A stretch of DNA of 64,000 nucleotides from Flagellimonas alvinocaridis. GTDB lineage: Bacteria > Bacteroidota > Bacteroidia > Flavobacteriales > Flavobacteriaceae. The DNA is taken from NCBI RefSeq assembly GCF_004916895.1, contig NZ_SNTZ01000001.1:900263-964262 (forward strand). Direction: 5' to 3'. The translations under genes and the position numbers were made by a program. The notes under the pieces are model-generated. The model was given only the letters and a program-made list of their open reading frames with translations. It searched no databases and had not been told where the DNA came from. Positions 11,562-19,074 of the stretch are shown here, piece by piece. Positions within the stretch are counted from its first letter, which is position 1. Each line of letters opens with the position of its first letter.

Positions 11562-11680
11562 TTACTCTCCGTGGCCACAGGCATAGGGGCCGTTACCAAG
11601 ATCAAGAAGGTAAAGGATATTTTAACTGGCCTACGTAATTTTACCAAAGACCAGTGGGACGGTCTTGGAAGGGGAGGTGT
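11562..11680 (+). pseudogene. Remnant pretoxin fragment without a tip (array end)
   Basis: Codes for LLSVATGIGAVTKIKKVKDI-like sequence followed by RNFTKDQWDGLGRGG and then unrelated sequence running into the 3' end of the acetyltransferase gene on the other strand. Only the pretoxin part remains; no toxin domain or start follows. It marks the downstream edge of the cassette array. Confidence 0.75.
11563..11672 (+). repeat. 110-bp cassette repeat, copy 2
   Basis: Second copy of 10348-10457 (about 103 of 110 bases shared by eye). Together they flank a 1,215-bp unit holding the deaminase tip and two small genes. Confidence 0.9.
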
Positions 11681-11707
11681 AGACACCCCAAAATTTAACA
11701 CAGGTGC

Positions 11708-12238
11708 TTATTCCAAAATAATAAGGTGCCATTCTTTACCCCCGGAGGTATAAATTTTTAGTGTTTCAAAACCAACGGTAGCATGTGCTGTCAAAGACCG
11801 TTTGTTTTTACCATCCACTTCAGTAATGATGGTGTCAAAACCTTCGGGCAGTTTGTTTTTCATGGTCAAGTATAGGTTTCTAAAAATACCTTTGCCCCTA
11901 TGGCTTTTGGAAACACAGATTTGTCCCATGACCATATAATTGGTTTTGCCGGCCACTGCTTTATTGATTTCAGCAAACATGGGTTTTAAAACTTCAATGG
12001 AATCGGCAAATTTGGGGTGCATGCAAAGCGCATAACCAATAACTTTACCGTCTTCCAAAGCAATGATATGTCCACATTCATCATTCATGGCCTGTAGGAT
12101 TTCCATGGAATGTTCCACAGTGAGAAAGCCTTCGTTTTCCAACTCCTCCGTAGCTAGGCTTTTGGCCAAGTTTTTTTGTTGAAGAGAAAGAATCTGCTCC
12201 AATTCTTTTTGGGAACTTGCCTGTTTATAGTAGATCAT
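11708..12238 (-). CDS. GNAT family N-acetyltransferase
   Basis: 176 residues. The acetyl-CoA-binding motif A of the GNAT fold is visible as MGQICVSKSHRGKGIFRNLY (V-x-x-x-x-R-G-x-G) and a late strand as TAHATVGFETLKIYTSGG. It should transfer an acetyl group to an unknown small molecule or peptide. Its ATG follows the stop of the upstream M61 peptidase gene with no gap, so the two are cotranscribed on the minus strand. The 3' end borders the remnant of the toxin array. Confidence 0.85.
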   Translation of the reverse strand: MIYYKQASSQKELEQILSLQQKNLAKSLATEELENEGFLTVEHSMEILQAMNDECGHIIALEDGKVIGYALCMHPKFADSIEVLKPMFAEINKAVAGKTNYMVMGQICVSKSHRGKGIFRNLYLTMKNKLPEGFDTIITEVDGKNKRSLTAHATVGFETLKIYTSGGKEWHLIILE

Positions 12239-14044
12239 TTAGTCGTGTTTAAGCCAACTTTTTCTTTGTTGGAGCATTGAATTTGATGGAATTTGCTCCC
12301 CATCTTCCATAAGGTTGATGGTATAATCAGGATTGGCGCTTAAAGTCAGTGAGGTCATTTTTTGCACCCCATAACGGGCATAGGTCACTTTTAGGGAATC
12401 TCCTATATTAAATTGTCTAAGATAATCTATGAAATCTTGGTCTTCAGAAAAAGAAATGCCATTGATGTTGAGAATTACATCGCCATTGTCCAAGCCAGCG
12501 AGATAGGCAGGGCTACCTATTATGGGGTTTCTCAATATTTTATATCCTGAATTATCTGGACTCATGGAAGTATAGGCTCCAAAATAAGGTTCGGTCTTGG
12601 GTTGCTGCACTTGCACACCAACAGTATTGAACAAAGAAACATAATCGGGCATGGCACTATTATGGATGAAATTATTGAAAAAATCATCCCCAAAAGTTTT
12701 GCCGGCAAATTCGTTTAGGGCATCATGAAGATTTGCGATGGTATAGGGTATTTCGGGTTTTCCATACTTGTTCCAAACCGACTTCATAAAATCATCCAAG
12801 GTAAGACCATTTTCACGTAAAGAAAGGTCCAATGCCAAACCTAGGACGCTGCCATAAGAATAATAAGAAATAAAAGTGTTTTCCCTGTTTACGGGATCAA
12901 CGGAAGTGGCGGCATCAACGAAAGGAGCTTGATAACTCATTTCTACAGGATTAAAAAATTGTCGGGCAGGCGAGTTCCATACATAATTAAAGGTACCGGT
13001 AATGCCTTCCACATATTCTTTTGGTGATATGAGGCCGGCCCGGCACAAGATGAGATTGGTATAGTAGCTTGTAAAGCCTTCGGCGAACCAAAGCGCACCA
13101 CTCATATCGGCCGCCTCAAAATCAAAAGGCTCCAAAGATTTGGGTCGTATCCGTTCCACGTTCCACGCATGGAAAAACTCATGGGACACCGTACCAATAT
13201 TGCGCTCCATTCCTCCATTGGCCAAACTGCGTGTACTGGTTAAAATGGTAGAATTTCGATGCTCCATACCATCGCCGGATGCATTGGGGATGTAACAAGC
13301 CAAAAAGGTATAGGTTCCATAATCAAAAGAGGGAAGCCCATCAAAAACATCTTTTTCCGCTAAGACTACTTTTTTCACTTTTTCAAAATAGGTGTCGGCC
13401 TCATTTTCTGTGCCATTATGGTGCAACGCTAATTGTATGGTCTGTCCATCAACCTGAAACGATTTTAAGGTAAAATCACTGATTTCGGTAGGACTGTCCA
13501 TAAAGTAGTAAAGGTTTGGCGCCGTGTAGGTGGTGCCGGAAACCAAGGGTAATTGGGTGGCCACTTTCCAGTTTAGATCTTCACGGACATTAAATGTTAC
13601 CTCTATTTTACGGTCACTCAAAGATGGAGCGTACATAAAAGTCGCCGGGATGTTTAAATGGGCATGGGTTTCATCAATTTGTGCATAAGTCCCATCACCG
13701 CGGTTGGCAAACAAAGTATACTTGACCTGAACCAAACCATCGTGCCCACTTATTTGCCATTCGTATGGATTGGGACGATGTACGGCCAATTCCCTACCCT
13801 TGCTATCAAAAGCTTTAAACCCATAAACGTTCTTGGCAAATTCATGCAAAGCATACCTTCCCGGAGATGTACGGCTCATCCGAAAGGAAATCGTGTCCAT
13901 CTTCAAATTGGGAAAAGTGGCCTTTACAGATGCCTCATGATGCACGGCATTCTCAAACGAAATGGAATAGGTGTTGGTCTGTGCCATCATGGACAACCAA
14001 CCAAAAATTGCGGCAAAAAGGGAAAGAACAAATTTCATTTTCAA
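12239..14044 (-). CDS. M61 family peptidase with PDZ domain
   Basis: 601 residues. Signal peptide (1-21, ending MMAQ), an N-terminal beta domain (about 25-200), then the M61 catalytic domain with the zinc motif HEFFH (288-292), WNVERIRPKSLEPFDFE, and the third ligand in WFAEGFTSYYTN (E about 322), followed by a C-terminal PDZ domain (about 485-580, with AGLDNGDVILNINGISF). M61 enzymes are gluzincin aminopeptidases; an N-terminal signal places it in the periplasm or at the surface. It is divergent from bioF and shares that promoter region. A second M61 peptidase is at 48887-50782. Confidence 0.92.
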   Translation of the reverse strand: MKMKFVLSLFAAIFGWLSMMAQTNTYSISFENAVHHEASVKATFPNLKMDTISFRMSRTSPGRYALHEFAKNVYGFKAFDSKGRELAVHRPNPYEWQISGHDGLVQVKYTLFANRGDGTYAQIDETHAHLNIPATFMYAPSLSDRKIEVTFNVREDLNWKVATQLPLVSGTTYTAPNLYYFMDSPTEISDFTLKSFQVDGQTIQLALHHNGTENEADTYFEKVKKVVLAEKDVFDGLPSFDYGTYTFLACYIPNASGDGMEHRNSTILTSTRSLANGGMERNIGTVSHEFFHAWNVERIRPKSLEPFDFEAADMSGALWFAEGFTSYYTNLILCRAGLISPKEYVEGITGTFNYVWNSPARQFFNPVEMSYQAPFVDAATSVDPVNRENTFISYYSYGSVLGLALDLSLRENGLTLDDFMKSVWNKYGKPEIPYTIANLHDALNEFAGKTFGDDFFNNFIHNSAMPDYVSLFNTVGVQVQQPKTEPYFGAYTSMSPDNSGYKILRNPIIGSPAYLAGLDNGDVILNINGISFSEDQDFIDYLRQFNIGDSLKVTYARYGVQKMTSLTLSANPDYTINLMEDGEQIPSNSMLQQRKSWLKHD

Positions 14045-14065
14045 AAGGTTTAGTGAAAACGAATA

Positions 14066-14083
14066 TACTGTTTAAAAACAGTA
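14066..14083. promoter_or_regulatory. 18-bp inverted repeat in the bioF / M61 intergenic region
   Basis: TACTGTTTAAAAACAGTA has perfect 8-bp arms around an AA centre. It lies just before the bioF -7 element, where a repressor would block transcription. It does not match the BirA (TTGTAAACC...) or BioR boxes I know. Confidence 0.45.
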
Positions 14084-14088
14084 AGTAC

Positions 14089-14096
14089 TACATTTG
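14089..14096 (+). promoter_or_regulatory. -7 element of bioF promoter
   Basis: TACATTTG matches TAnnTTTG and ends only four bases before the bioF ATG at 14101, so transcription should start at or beside the start codon, giving a leaderless mRNA. Confidence 0.6.
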
Positions 14097-14100
14097 TGCT

Positions 14101-15252
14101 ATGGGGAGATTACCGAGAAAACTACAATCCAAACTTGCCGAGCGGGTAGGTGATAATTCCTTACGGGAATTGCCATTGTGTAATGGTCTGGTCGATTTTT
14201 CCTCGAACAATTACCTTGGTCTGGCTCAAAGTCCGGAGTTGTCGCAAATGACTTCAGAAATTATGGAAAGTACACCTCGCAGAAATGGGGCAACAGGCTC
14301 CAGACTGCTGACGGGGAACCATCAACTCTATAAGGATTTGGAGGATTTTCTAGGCAAACATCATCGGTCGGAGGCGGCTTTGGTGTTCAACTCTGGGTAC
14401 GATGCCAATATTGGTTTTTTCTCCTCTGTTCCCCAACGTGGCGATTTTGTTTTGTATGACGAATTGATTCATGCCAGTATCCGTGATGGTATTCAAATGG
14501 GGCATGCAAAAAGCTACAGGTTCTCGCATAATGACCTTAGTAGTTTGAGGGAGAAACTAAGCACGATTAGAACACCGTTGGGCACCGAGAATACCGTTTA
14601 TGTTGTAACTGAATCGGTGTTTTCCATGGATGGAGATTCACCCAATTTAAAGGCGTTGGCCAAGTTTTGTATTGAGGAAAACTGTTTTTTGGTGGTTGAT
14701 GAAGCCCATGCCACGGGAATATTTGGTGGGGGAAGAGATTTGGTTTGTCAACTAGGACTTGAGGAACTCGTTTTCGCCCGAATCATCACTTTTGGGAAGG
14801 CCATGGGATGTCATGGAGCGGCCATATTGGGTTCTATGGATCTTAAGAAATATCTGGTCAATTTTTCTCGGAGCTTTATTTATACCACTGCACTACCACC
14901 ACACTCTGTGGCCACTATTTTGGCTTCATACCAATATTTAGGGAGTAAGGGGAGCGAACTTTTGAAGAGATTGTTCAAGAATATCCAATGCTTTAAAGAG
15001 CAGATACGCCTGTTGGGCTTAACGGACAGTTTTATTGAGAGCGATTCTGCCATCCAATGTGCCTTGGTGAAGGGAAATGAAAAGGTGAAAGCATTGGCGA
15101 CCAAGTTACAGGAAGAAGGCTTTGATGTAAAACCCATTCTTTCCCCAACGGTAAAGGAGGGGAGTGAACGATTGCGGTTTTGCTTACATACCTACAACAC
15201 AAAAGAAGAAATTTCCCGAGTTTTGCATTTGGTACAATTTATAACCCAGTGA
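14101..15252 (+). CDS. bioF: 8-amino-7-oxononanoate synthase (BioF)
   Basis: 383 residues, PLP-dependent alpha-oxoamine synthase. It condenses pimeloyl-thioester with alanine to give KAPA, the first ring-building step of biotin synthesis. Visible: VDFSSNNYLGLAQSPEL, the NGATGSRLLTGNHQLYKDLE glycine region, VVDEAHATGIFG, and the PLP lysine in ITFGKAMGCHGAAILG. ATG 14101 gives the normal family start; the frame is open further upstream but overlaps the promoter. The product could on sequence alone be a related glycine C-acetyltransferase, but bioD, bioA and bioB nearby decide for BioF. It overlaps the next gene by four bases. Confidence 0.93.
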   Translation: MGRLPRKLQSKLAERVGDNSLRELPLCNGLVDFSSNNYLGLAQSPELSQMTSEIMESTPRRNGATGSRLLTGNHQLYKDLEDFLGKHHRSEAALVFNSGYDANIGFFSSVPQRGDFVLYDELIHASIRDGIQMGHAKSYRFSHNDLSSLREKLSTIRTPLGTENTVYVVTESVFSMDGDSPNLKALAKFCIEENCFLVVDEAHATGIFGGGRDLVCQLGLEELVFARIITFGKAMGCHGAAILGSMDLKKYLVNFSRSFIYTTALPPHSVATILASYQYLGSKGSELLKRLFKNIQCFKEQIRLLGLTDSFIESDSAIQCALVKGNEKVKALATKLQEEGFDVKPILSPTVKEGSERLRFCLHTYNTKEEISRVLHLVQFITQ

Positions 15253-15626
15253 AAAAGGAATTTTACACACTTGACTTGTTTTTTCTGGAGTCAGATGCCC
15301 AAATTGCCAAAGCAAAACTTGAATCTGAGGGGATTCCTGCTTTTATATGGGAGGAGAATCTAAATTATCACACGGCCACGAGCTACTCCCGCATTCGTTT
15401 GCAGGTGTACAAATCGCAAAAAGATGAGGCCTTGAAGATTTATGAAGAGATCAAAAGTTATGCAAGGGATAAAGAAGGAAATTTGATTGTATGTCCCAAC
15501 TGTAAGGCCACCAAGTCTGAGAAATATTATTCCCGAAAAGGGCTATTTCTTAAGCTTTTTCCATTTTTTGAGTCGGCCAAGTACAGATGCATGCAGTGTA
15601 ACTTTATCACAAGACCCGAAAAATGA
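15249..15626 (+). CDS. DUF2007-like protein with C-terminal zinc ribbon
   Basis: 125 residues from GTG 15249, overlapping the bioF stop (GTGA); an upstream frame inside bioF is ignored. N-terminal part (about 1-75) looks like DUF2007, a small ferredoxin-like signalling domain (FLESDAQIAKAKLESEGIPA). The C-terminal part holds two Cys pairs, CPNC and CMQC, about 36 residues apart, forming a probable zinc ribbon. No biotin-related role is known to me; being overlapped on both sides by bioF and bioD, it is clearly translated with them. Confidence 0.75.
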   Translation: MKKEFYTLDLFFLESDAQIAKAKLESEGIPAFIWEENLNYHTATSYSRIRLQVYKSQKDEALKIYEEIKSYARDKEGNLIVCPNCKATKSEKYYSRKGLFLKLFPFFESAKYRCMQCNFITRPEK

Positions 15627-16240
15627 TGAAACTATTTATAACAGGAATTTCAACAGAAGTGGGAAAAACGGTGGTTTCCGCCATAGTTACCGAAGCTTTG
15701 AAAGCAGACTATTGGAAACCTGTTCAAGCGGGTGATTTGGAGTATTCGGATAGCCATAAAGTGGAGGGTTTTATATCGAATAAGAAAACCGTTATTCACC
15801 CAAACAGTTATGCCCTGCAAACGCCCATGAGCCCGCATGCGGCTGCTAATATTGATGGCATCACCATTGATGTGAGCAAAATTGAAGAGCCAAAAACCAA
15901 TAACCATTTGGTAATTGAAGGAGCTGGAGGATTGTTGGTGCCATTGAACGACTCAGATACCATTTTTGATTTGATAATGCCTGACTATAAGGTTATTGTG
16001 GTCTCCAGACACTATTTGGGAAGCATTAACCATACCCTTTTGACTGTGGAAAAACTTCAAGAAAAAGGCGTGAAGATTGGGATTATCTTTAGCGGGGATG
16101 AGCACCCAACCACGGAAGAAATCATTCTAAAGAAATCTGGGATTACTTTCTTGGGAAGAATTAATGAGGAGCAAAAGTTTGACAAAGTGACTGTGAAAAA
16201 ATATGCAGGCCAATTAAGACCGGCTTTGAAATCATTCTAG
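15623..16240 (+). CDS. bioD: Dethiobiotin synthetase (BioD)
   Basis: 205 residues. ATP-dependent ring closure of DAPA with CO2 to dethiobiotin. The P-loop is at the very N-terminus (FITGISTEVGKTVVSAIVTE); KPVQAGD and VIEGAGGLLVPLND are the substrate and Mg-binding segments. The ATG overlaps the previous stop by four bases. Its 3' end overlaps the convergent glycosyltransferase gene by nine bases, leaving no room for a terminator. Confidence 0.95.
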   Translation: MMKLFITGISTEVGKTVVSAIVTEALKADYWKPVQAGDLEYSDSHKVEGFISNKKTVIHPNSYALQTPMSPHAAANIDGITIDVSKIEEPKTNNHLVIEGAGGLLVPLNDSDTIFDLIMPDYKVIVVSRHYLGSINHTLLTVEKLQEKGVKIGIIFSGDEHPTTEEIILKKSGITFLGRINEEQKFDKVTVKKYAGQLRPALKSF

Positions 16241-17716
16241 GCGCTGATATATAAGACCACGGTCCACGGTAGCAAGCAAAGTGTAGTTTTTTGCCAAATA
16301 GGCATCAATATAGGTGTTGTACCTAACCAACTTTTTGTCGAATATTTTTTTGCCTTTCCGAGCAACCAGCGTTTTGGGTTTTAACACTTCCATGATGTAT
16401 TGTAGTTCCTCAATGCCAGTTTTTCTAGGATTTTCCATGTAAGGATACAACACGTCACGGGTAATGTTGCTTGGGTGGGTGGCAGCCGTGGTAGGGGGAT
16501 CAACTCCCAAAACCCAGTACCCAATATGGTACTCAGTAAAAAAGATATTCTTGATCTCTAAGCTATTGGCTTCAATATAGGATGGAACATCAATACCCTC
16601 GCCATTAAAAAAAGAGCCTTTTTCTATCTTGTTCTTTGCAATATTTACATATTCAAGATAAGCTTCCATCGGAATAAGCAACAGTAGTACGGCGACCAAC
16701 GGTTTAAATACTTTCTTATGGGGCACAAATTTACTTATGGCAATTCCAAATAGAACCAATATAAAGGGATAAACTTGTATTAGATAATGCCCATTGACTT
16801 TACCCGCTTGAACGAAGGACAGCATGACACCCGAAAAAATTATCAACAAGATTTGAATGGGCTTGCTCTTGAAGTTTACCAGTTCTTTCCTGTAGGCAAA
16901 GTAAAAGAACAGTGTTGAAGCCAATATAAAGGGCAAAGATTTGAGGGGAGAGTGGAATTGGGAATCTGAATACGCTAGGGGTGCCTCAAAAATGGATTGC
17001 CACCAAATCTGGGTCTTCCCTTCAAAATAGTATGGAAGAGCGGTAAGGGCAATGGTGCCGATCACACCCAATCCCATTAAAGTTAAATTTTTAAGGTTGG
17101 CCTTTAATCGTTTATGGGTAAATCCCTCCCACAAAAAATAAATCCCTAGCCCTAGAACTGGATAGGCCATGTTTAATTTTGACATTATGGAAAGTCCAAA
17201 AAAGAGTCCTGTCAAAAAATACCATTTTCCGTGGTCCTTGGTCAGTAAGAGATATGCCCCGACTGTAAAGAAAAAGGTACAGATATGTTCGGACATTACC
17301 CCTTGTAGGCTTCCAAACAGGCTTTGGAAGAATACGCAGAACAAAGCGACCCAAAAAGCCACTTTTTTTGATGCTATTTTGGTGGTCATTCCATAAGTGA
17401 ACAAAGCAGTAAGTGCCACTAGTAAGGTTCCGAACAATCGAATTGCAATAAAGCTTTTGCCAAATATTTTGATGATGACCGCAAAGAACAAAAACGTAAT
17501 AGGAGGTTTTAAATCCCATAATTTGGTATAGGGCAAATGACCATTTACCCAAGACTGGGCCATAATAATAAATGTGCTTTCATCCCGGTCTACGTAGTCC
17601 CGGAAAAAAAAAGGAAACCGAATAAAAAAGGCCACGAGGAACAAAATAAGAAGAACCGTTTTCCAATCCAGGTTTTTGTAATTGGAAGAAGAAAGGGAGA
17701 TAAGTTTTTTAAGCAC
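16232..17716 (-). CDS. Polytopic GT-C glycosyltransferase (family 39 / PMT-like)
   Basis: 494 residues with about ten or more hydrophobic segments. The N-terminal periplasmic loop carries the acidic pair of the family (YVDRDESTFIIMAQSWVNGH, then LWDLKPPITF), which in ArnT/PMT-type enzymes binds metal and the polyprenyl-phosphate sugar donor. It should transfer a sugar from an undecaprenyl carrier to an unknown acceptor (lipid or protein) on the periplasmic side. It lies between bioD and bioA on the opposite strand and has no evident biotin role; it splits the biotin genes in two. Confidence 0.85.
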   Translation of the reverse strand: MLKKLISLSSSNYKNLDWKTVLLILFLVAFFIRFPFFFRDYVDRDESTFIIMAQSWVNGHLPYTKLWDLKPPITFLFFAVIIKIFGKSFIAIRLFGTLLVALTALFTYGMTTKIASKKVAFWVALFCVFFQSLFGSLQGVMSEHICTFFFTVGAYLLLTKDHGKWYFLTGLFFGLSIMSKLNMAYPVLGLGIYFLWEGFTHKRLKANLKNLTLMGLGVIGTIALTALPYYFEGKTQIWWQSIFEAPLAYSDSQFHSPLKSLPFILASTLFFYFAYRKELVNFKSKPIQILLIIFSGVMLSFVQAGKVNGHYLIQVYPFILVLFGIAISKFVPHKKVFKPLVAVLLLLIPMEAYLEYVNIAKNKIEKGSFFNGEGIDVPSYIEANSLEIKNIFFTEYHIGYWVLGVDPPTTAATHPSNITRDVLYPYMENPRKTGIEELQYIMEVLKPKTLVARKGKKIFDKKLVRYNTYIDAYLAKNYTLLATVDRGLIYQRLE

Positions 17717-17748
17717 GGCCCCGATTAAGTTTTTTGGCTATTAATTGT

Positions 17749-17756
17749 CATCTTTG
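17749..17756 (+). promoter_or_regulatory. -7 element of bioA promoter
   Basis: CATCTTTG is one base off TAnnTTTG and is followed by GCAAG, the usual context. It implies a start of transcription near 17762, so the bioA start codon must lie downstream of that. Confidence 0.5.
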
Positions 17757-17796
17757 CAAGATAGATAAATTGAAACGTTTGAGTAAGGTAGAAGTA

Positions 17797-19065
17797 GTGG
17801 AAAAATTATCGCAAAGAGATAAAAAGCATCTATGGCATCCCTTGACCCAGCATAAGATGCACCCCAACATGTTGGCCATTGCCAGGGCAGAGGGCGCATT
17901 CCTTTATGATGAGGATGGGAAAGAGTATATAGACGGTATATCGTCTTGGTATACCTGTATGTATGGGCATTGCCATCCCTATATTTTGGGAAAGGTCATG
18001 GACCAGATGCAGCGTTTGGACCAAGTGGTCTTTAGTGGGTTCACCCATGAACCCGCGGTTCGATTGTCCGAAGAGCTCATCAAAATACTTCCTGGGAATC
18101 AAGAGAAAATGTTTTTTTCAGACAATGGTTCCACGGCCACGGAGATAGGTATAAAAATGGCCTTGCAATATCACTTTAACCGTGGAGAAAAGCGCAACGT
18201 ACTTCTGGCTTTTGAAGAAGGCTTCCACGGGGACACCTTTGGCGCCATGTCTGTTTCGGGCTTATCGGTATACAATGGCCCGTTCGAGGAATTTTTCATT
18301 GAAGTGGAACGCATTCCCGTACCTACTTCAGAGAATATAGATGGAATAGTAGAGCAGCTCAAAAAACGGTTGAAGAACAATGATTTGGCCGGATTTATCT
18401 ATGAACCTTTGGTTCAAGGGGCCGCCGCCATGAAAATGCATGATGCTGATGGATTAGAACAAATCTTGGCCTTATTGAAAGAGCACCAAGTGCTAACCAT
18501 TGCCGATGAGGTGATGACAGGTTTTGGGAAAACCGGAAAGTTCTTCGCATCGGACTACCTCAGTACCAAACCCGATATCATGTGCCTGTCCAAGGCACTT
18601 ACGGCAGGTTTGGTTCCCATGGGGCTCACCACATGCACCGAGGAAGTGTATGGGGCATTTTATAGCGATGATATAGCAAAAGGACTTTTCCATGGGCATA
18701 CCTATACAGCAAATCCACTGGCCTGTACCGCAGCTCTATCAGCTTTGGAACTGCTTCAAACAGATCAGGTACAGGAGAATATTTCAAACATTGTTCGTTG
18801 GCACCAAGAGTTCAATGAAGAAGTAAAAAACCATCCCAAAGTGGCTGGTACACGCCAATTGGGTGTGATTTATGCCTTGGACCTCAATGTTAAGATGGAA
18901 CGCTATGGCAACCTGAGGGACCGACTTTTCAAGCACTTTATGGATAGCGGAGTCTTTTTACGTCCGTTGGGGAACACCATTTATATTTTGGCGCCGTTCA
19001 TTATTTCAAAGGAGCAAATGGAAAAGATATATGATGCTATCAGGTCAGCTATTGAATCGATTTAA
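17797..19065 (+). CDS. bioA: Adenosylmethionine--8-amino-7-oxononanoate aminotransferase (BioA)
   Basis: About 422 residues, class III PLP aminotransferase that converts KAPA to DAPA with SAM as amino donor. Visible: DKKHLWHPLTQHK at the N-terminus, ISSWYTCMYGHCHPYILGKV, IADEVMTGFGKTGKFFA (PLP-Asp), and LSKALTAGLVPMGLT (PLP lysine). There is no ATG at the N-terminus. GTG 17797 gives MEKLSQRDKKHLWHPLT, close to family length; TTG 17779 or 17770 are alternatives, while TTG 17734 lies upstream of the promoter element. It starts a second biotin unit with the ketoacyl synthase and possibly bioB. Confidence 0.93.
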   Translation: MEKLSQRDKKHLWHPLTQHKMHPNMLAIARAEGAFLYDEDGKEYIDGISSWYTCMYGHCHPYILGKVMDQMQRLDQVVFSGFTHEPAVRLSEELIKILPGNQEKMFFSDNGSTATEIGIKMALQYHFNRGEKRNVLLAFEEGFHGDTFGAMSVSGLSVYNGPFEEFFIEVERIPVPTSENIDGIVEQLKKRLKNNDLAGFIYEPLVQGAAAMKMHDADGLEQILALLKEHQVLTIADEVMTGFGKTGKFFASDYLSTKPDIMCLSKALTAGLVPMGLTTCTEEVYGAFYSDDIAKGLFHGHTYTANPLACTAALSALELLQTDQVQENISNIVRWHQEFNEEVKNHPKVAGTRQLGVIYALDLNVKMERYGNLRDRLFKHFMDSGVFLRPLGNTIYILAPFIISKEQMEKIYDAIRSAIESI

Positions 19066-19074
19066 GGATTACTT

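Noticed and set aside
14066..14083. Biotin repressor (BirA) box
   Set aside because: Sequence and arm spacing do not fit the known BirA operator; kept only as an unnamed inverted repeat.
13867..14100. Long upstream extension of bioF
   Set aside because: It runs through the divergent promoter and into the M61 gene; the conserved BioF start is at 14101.
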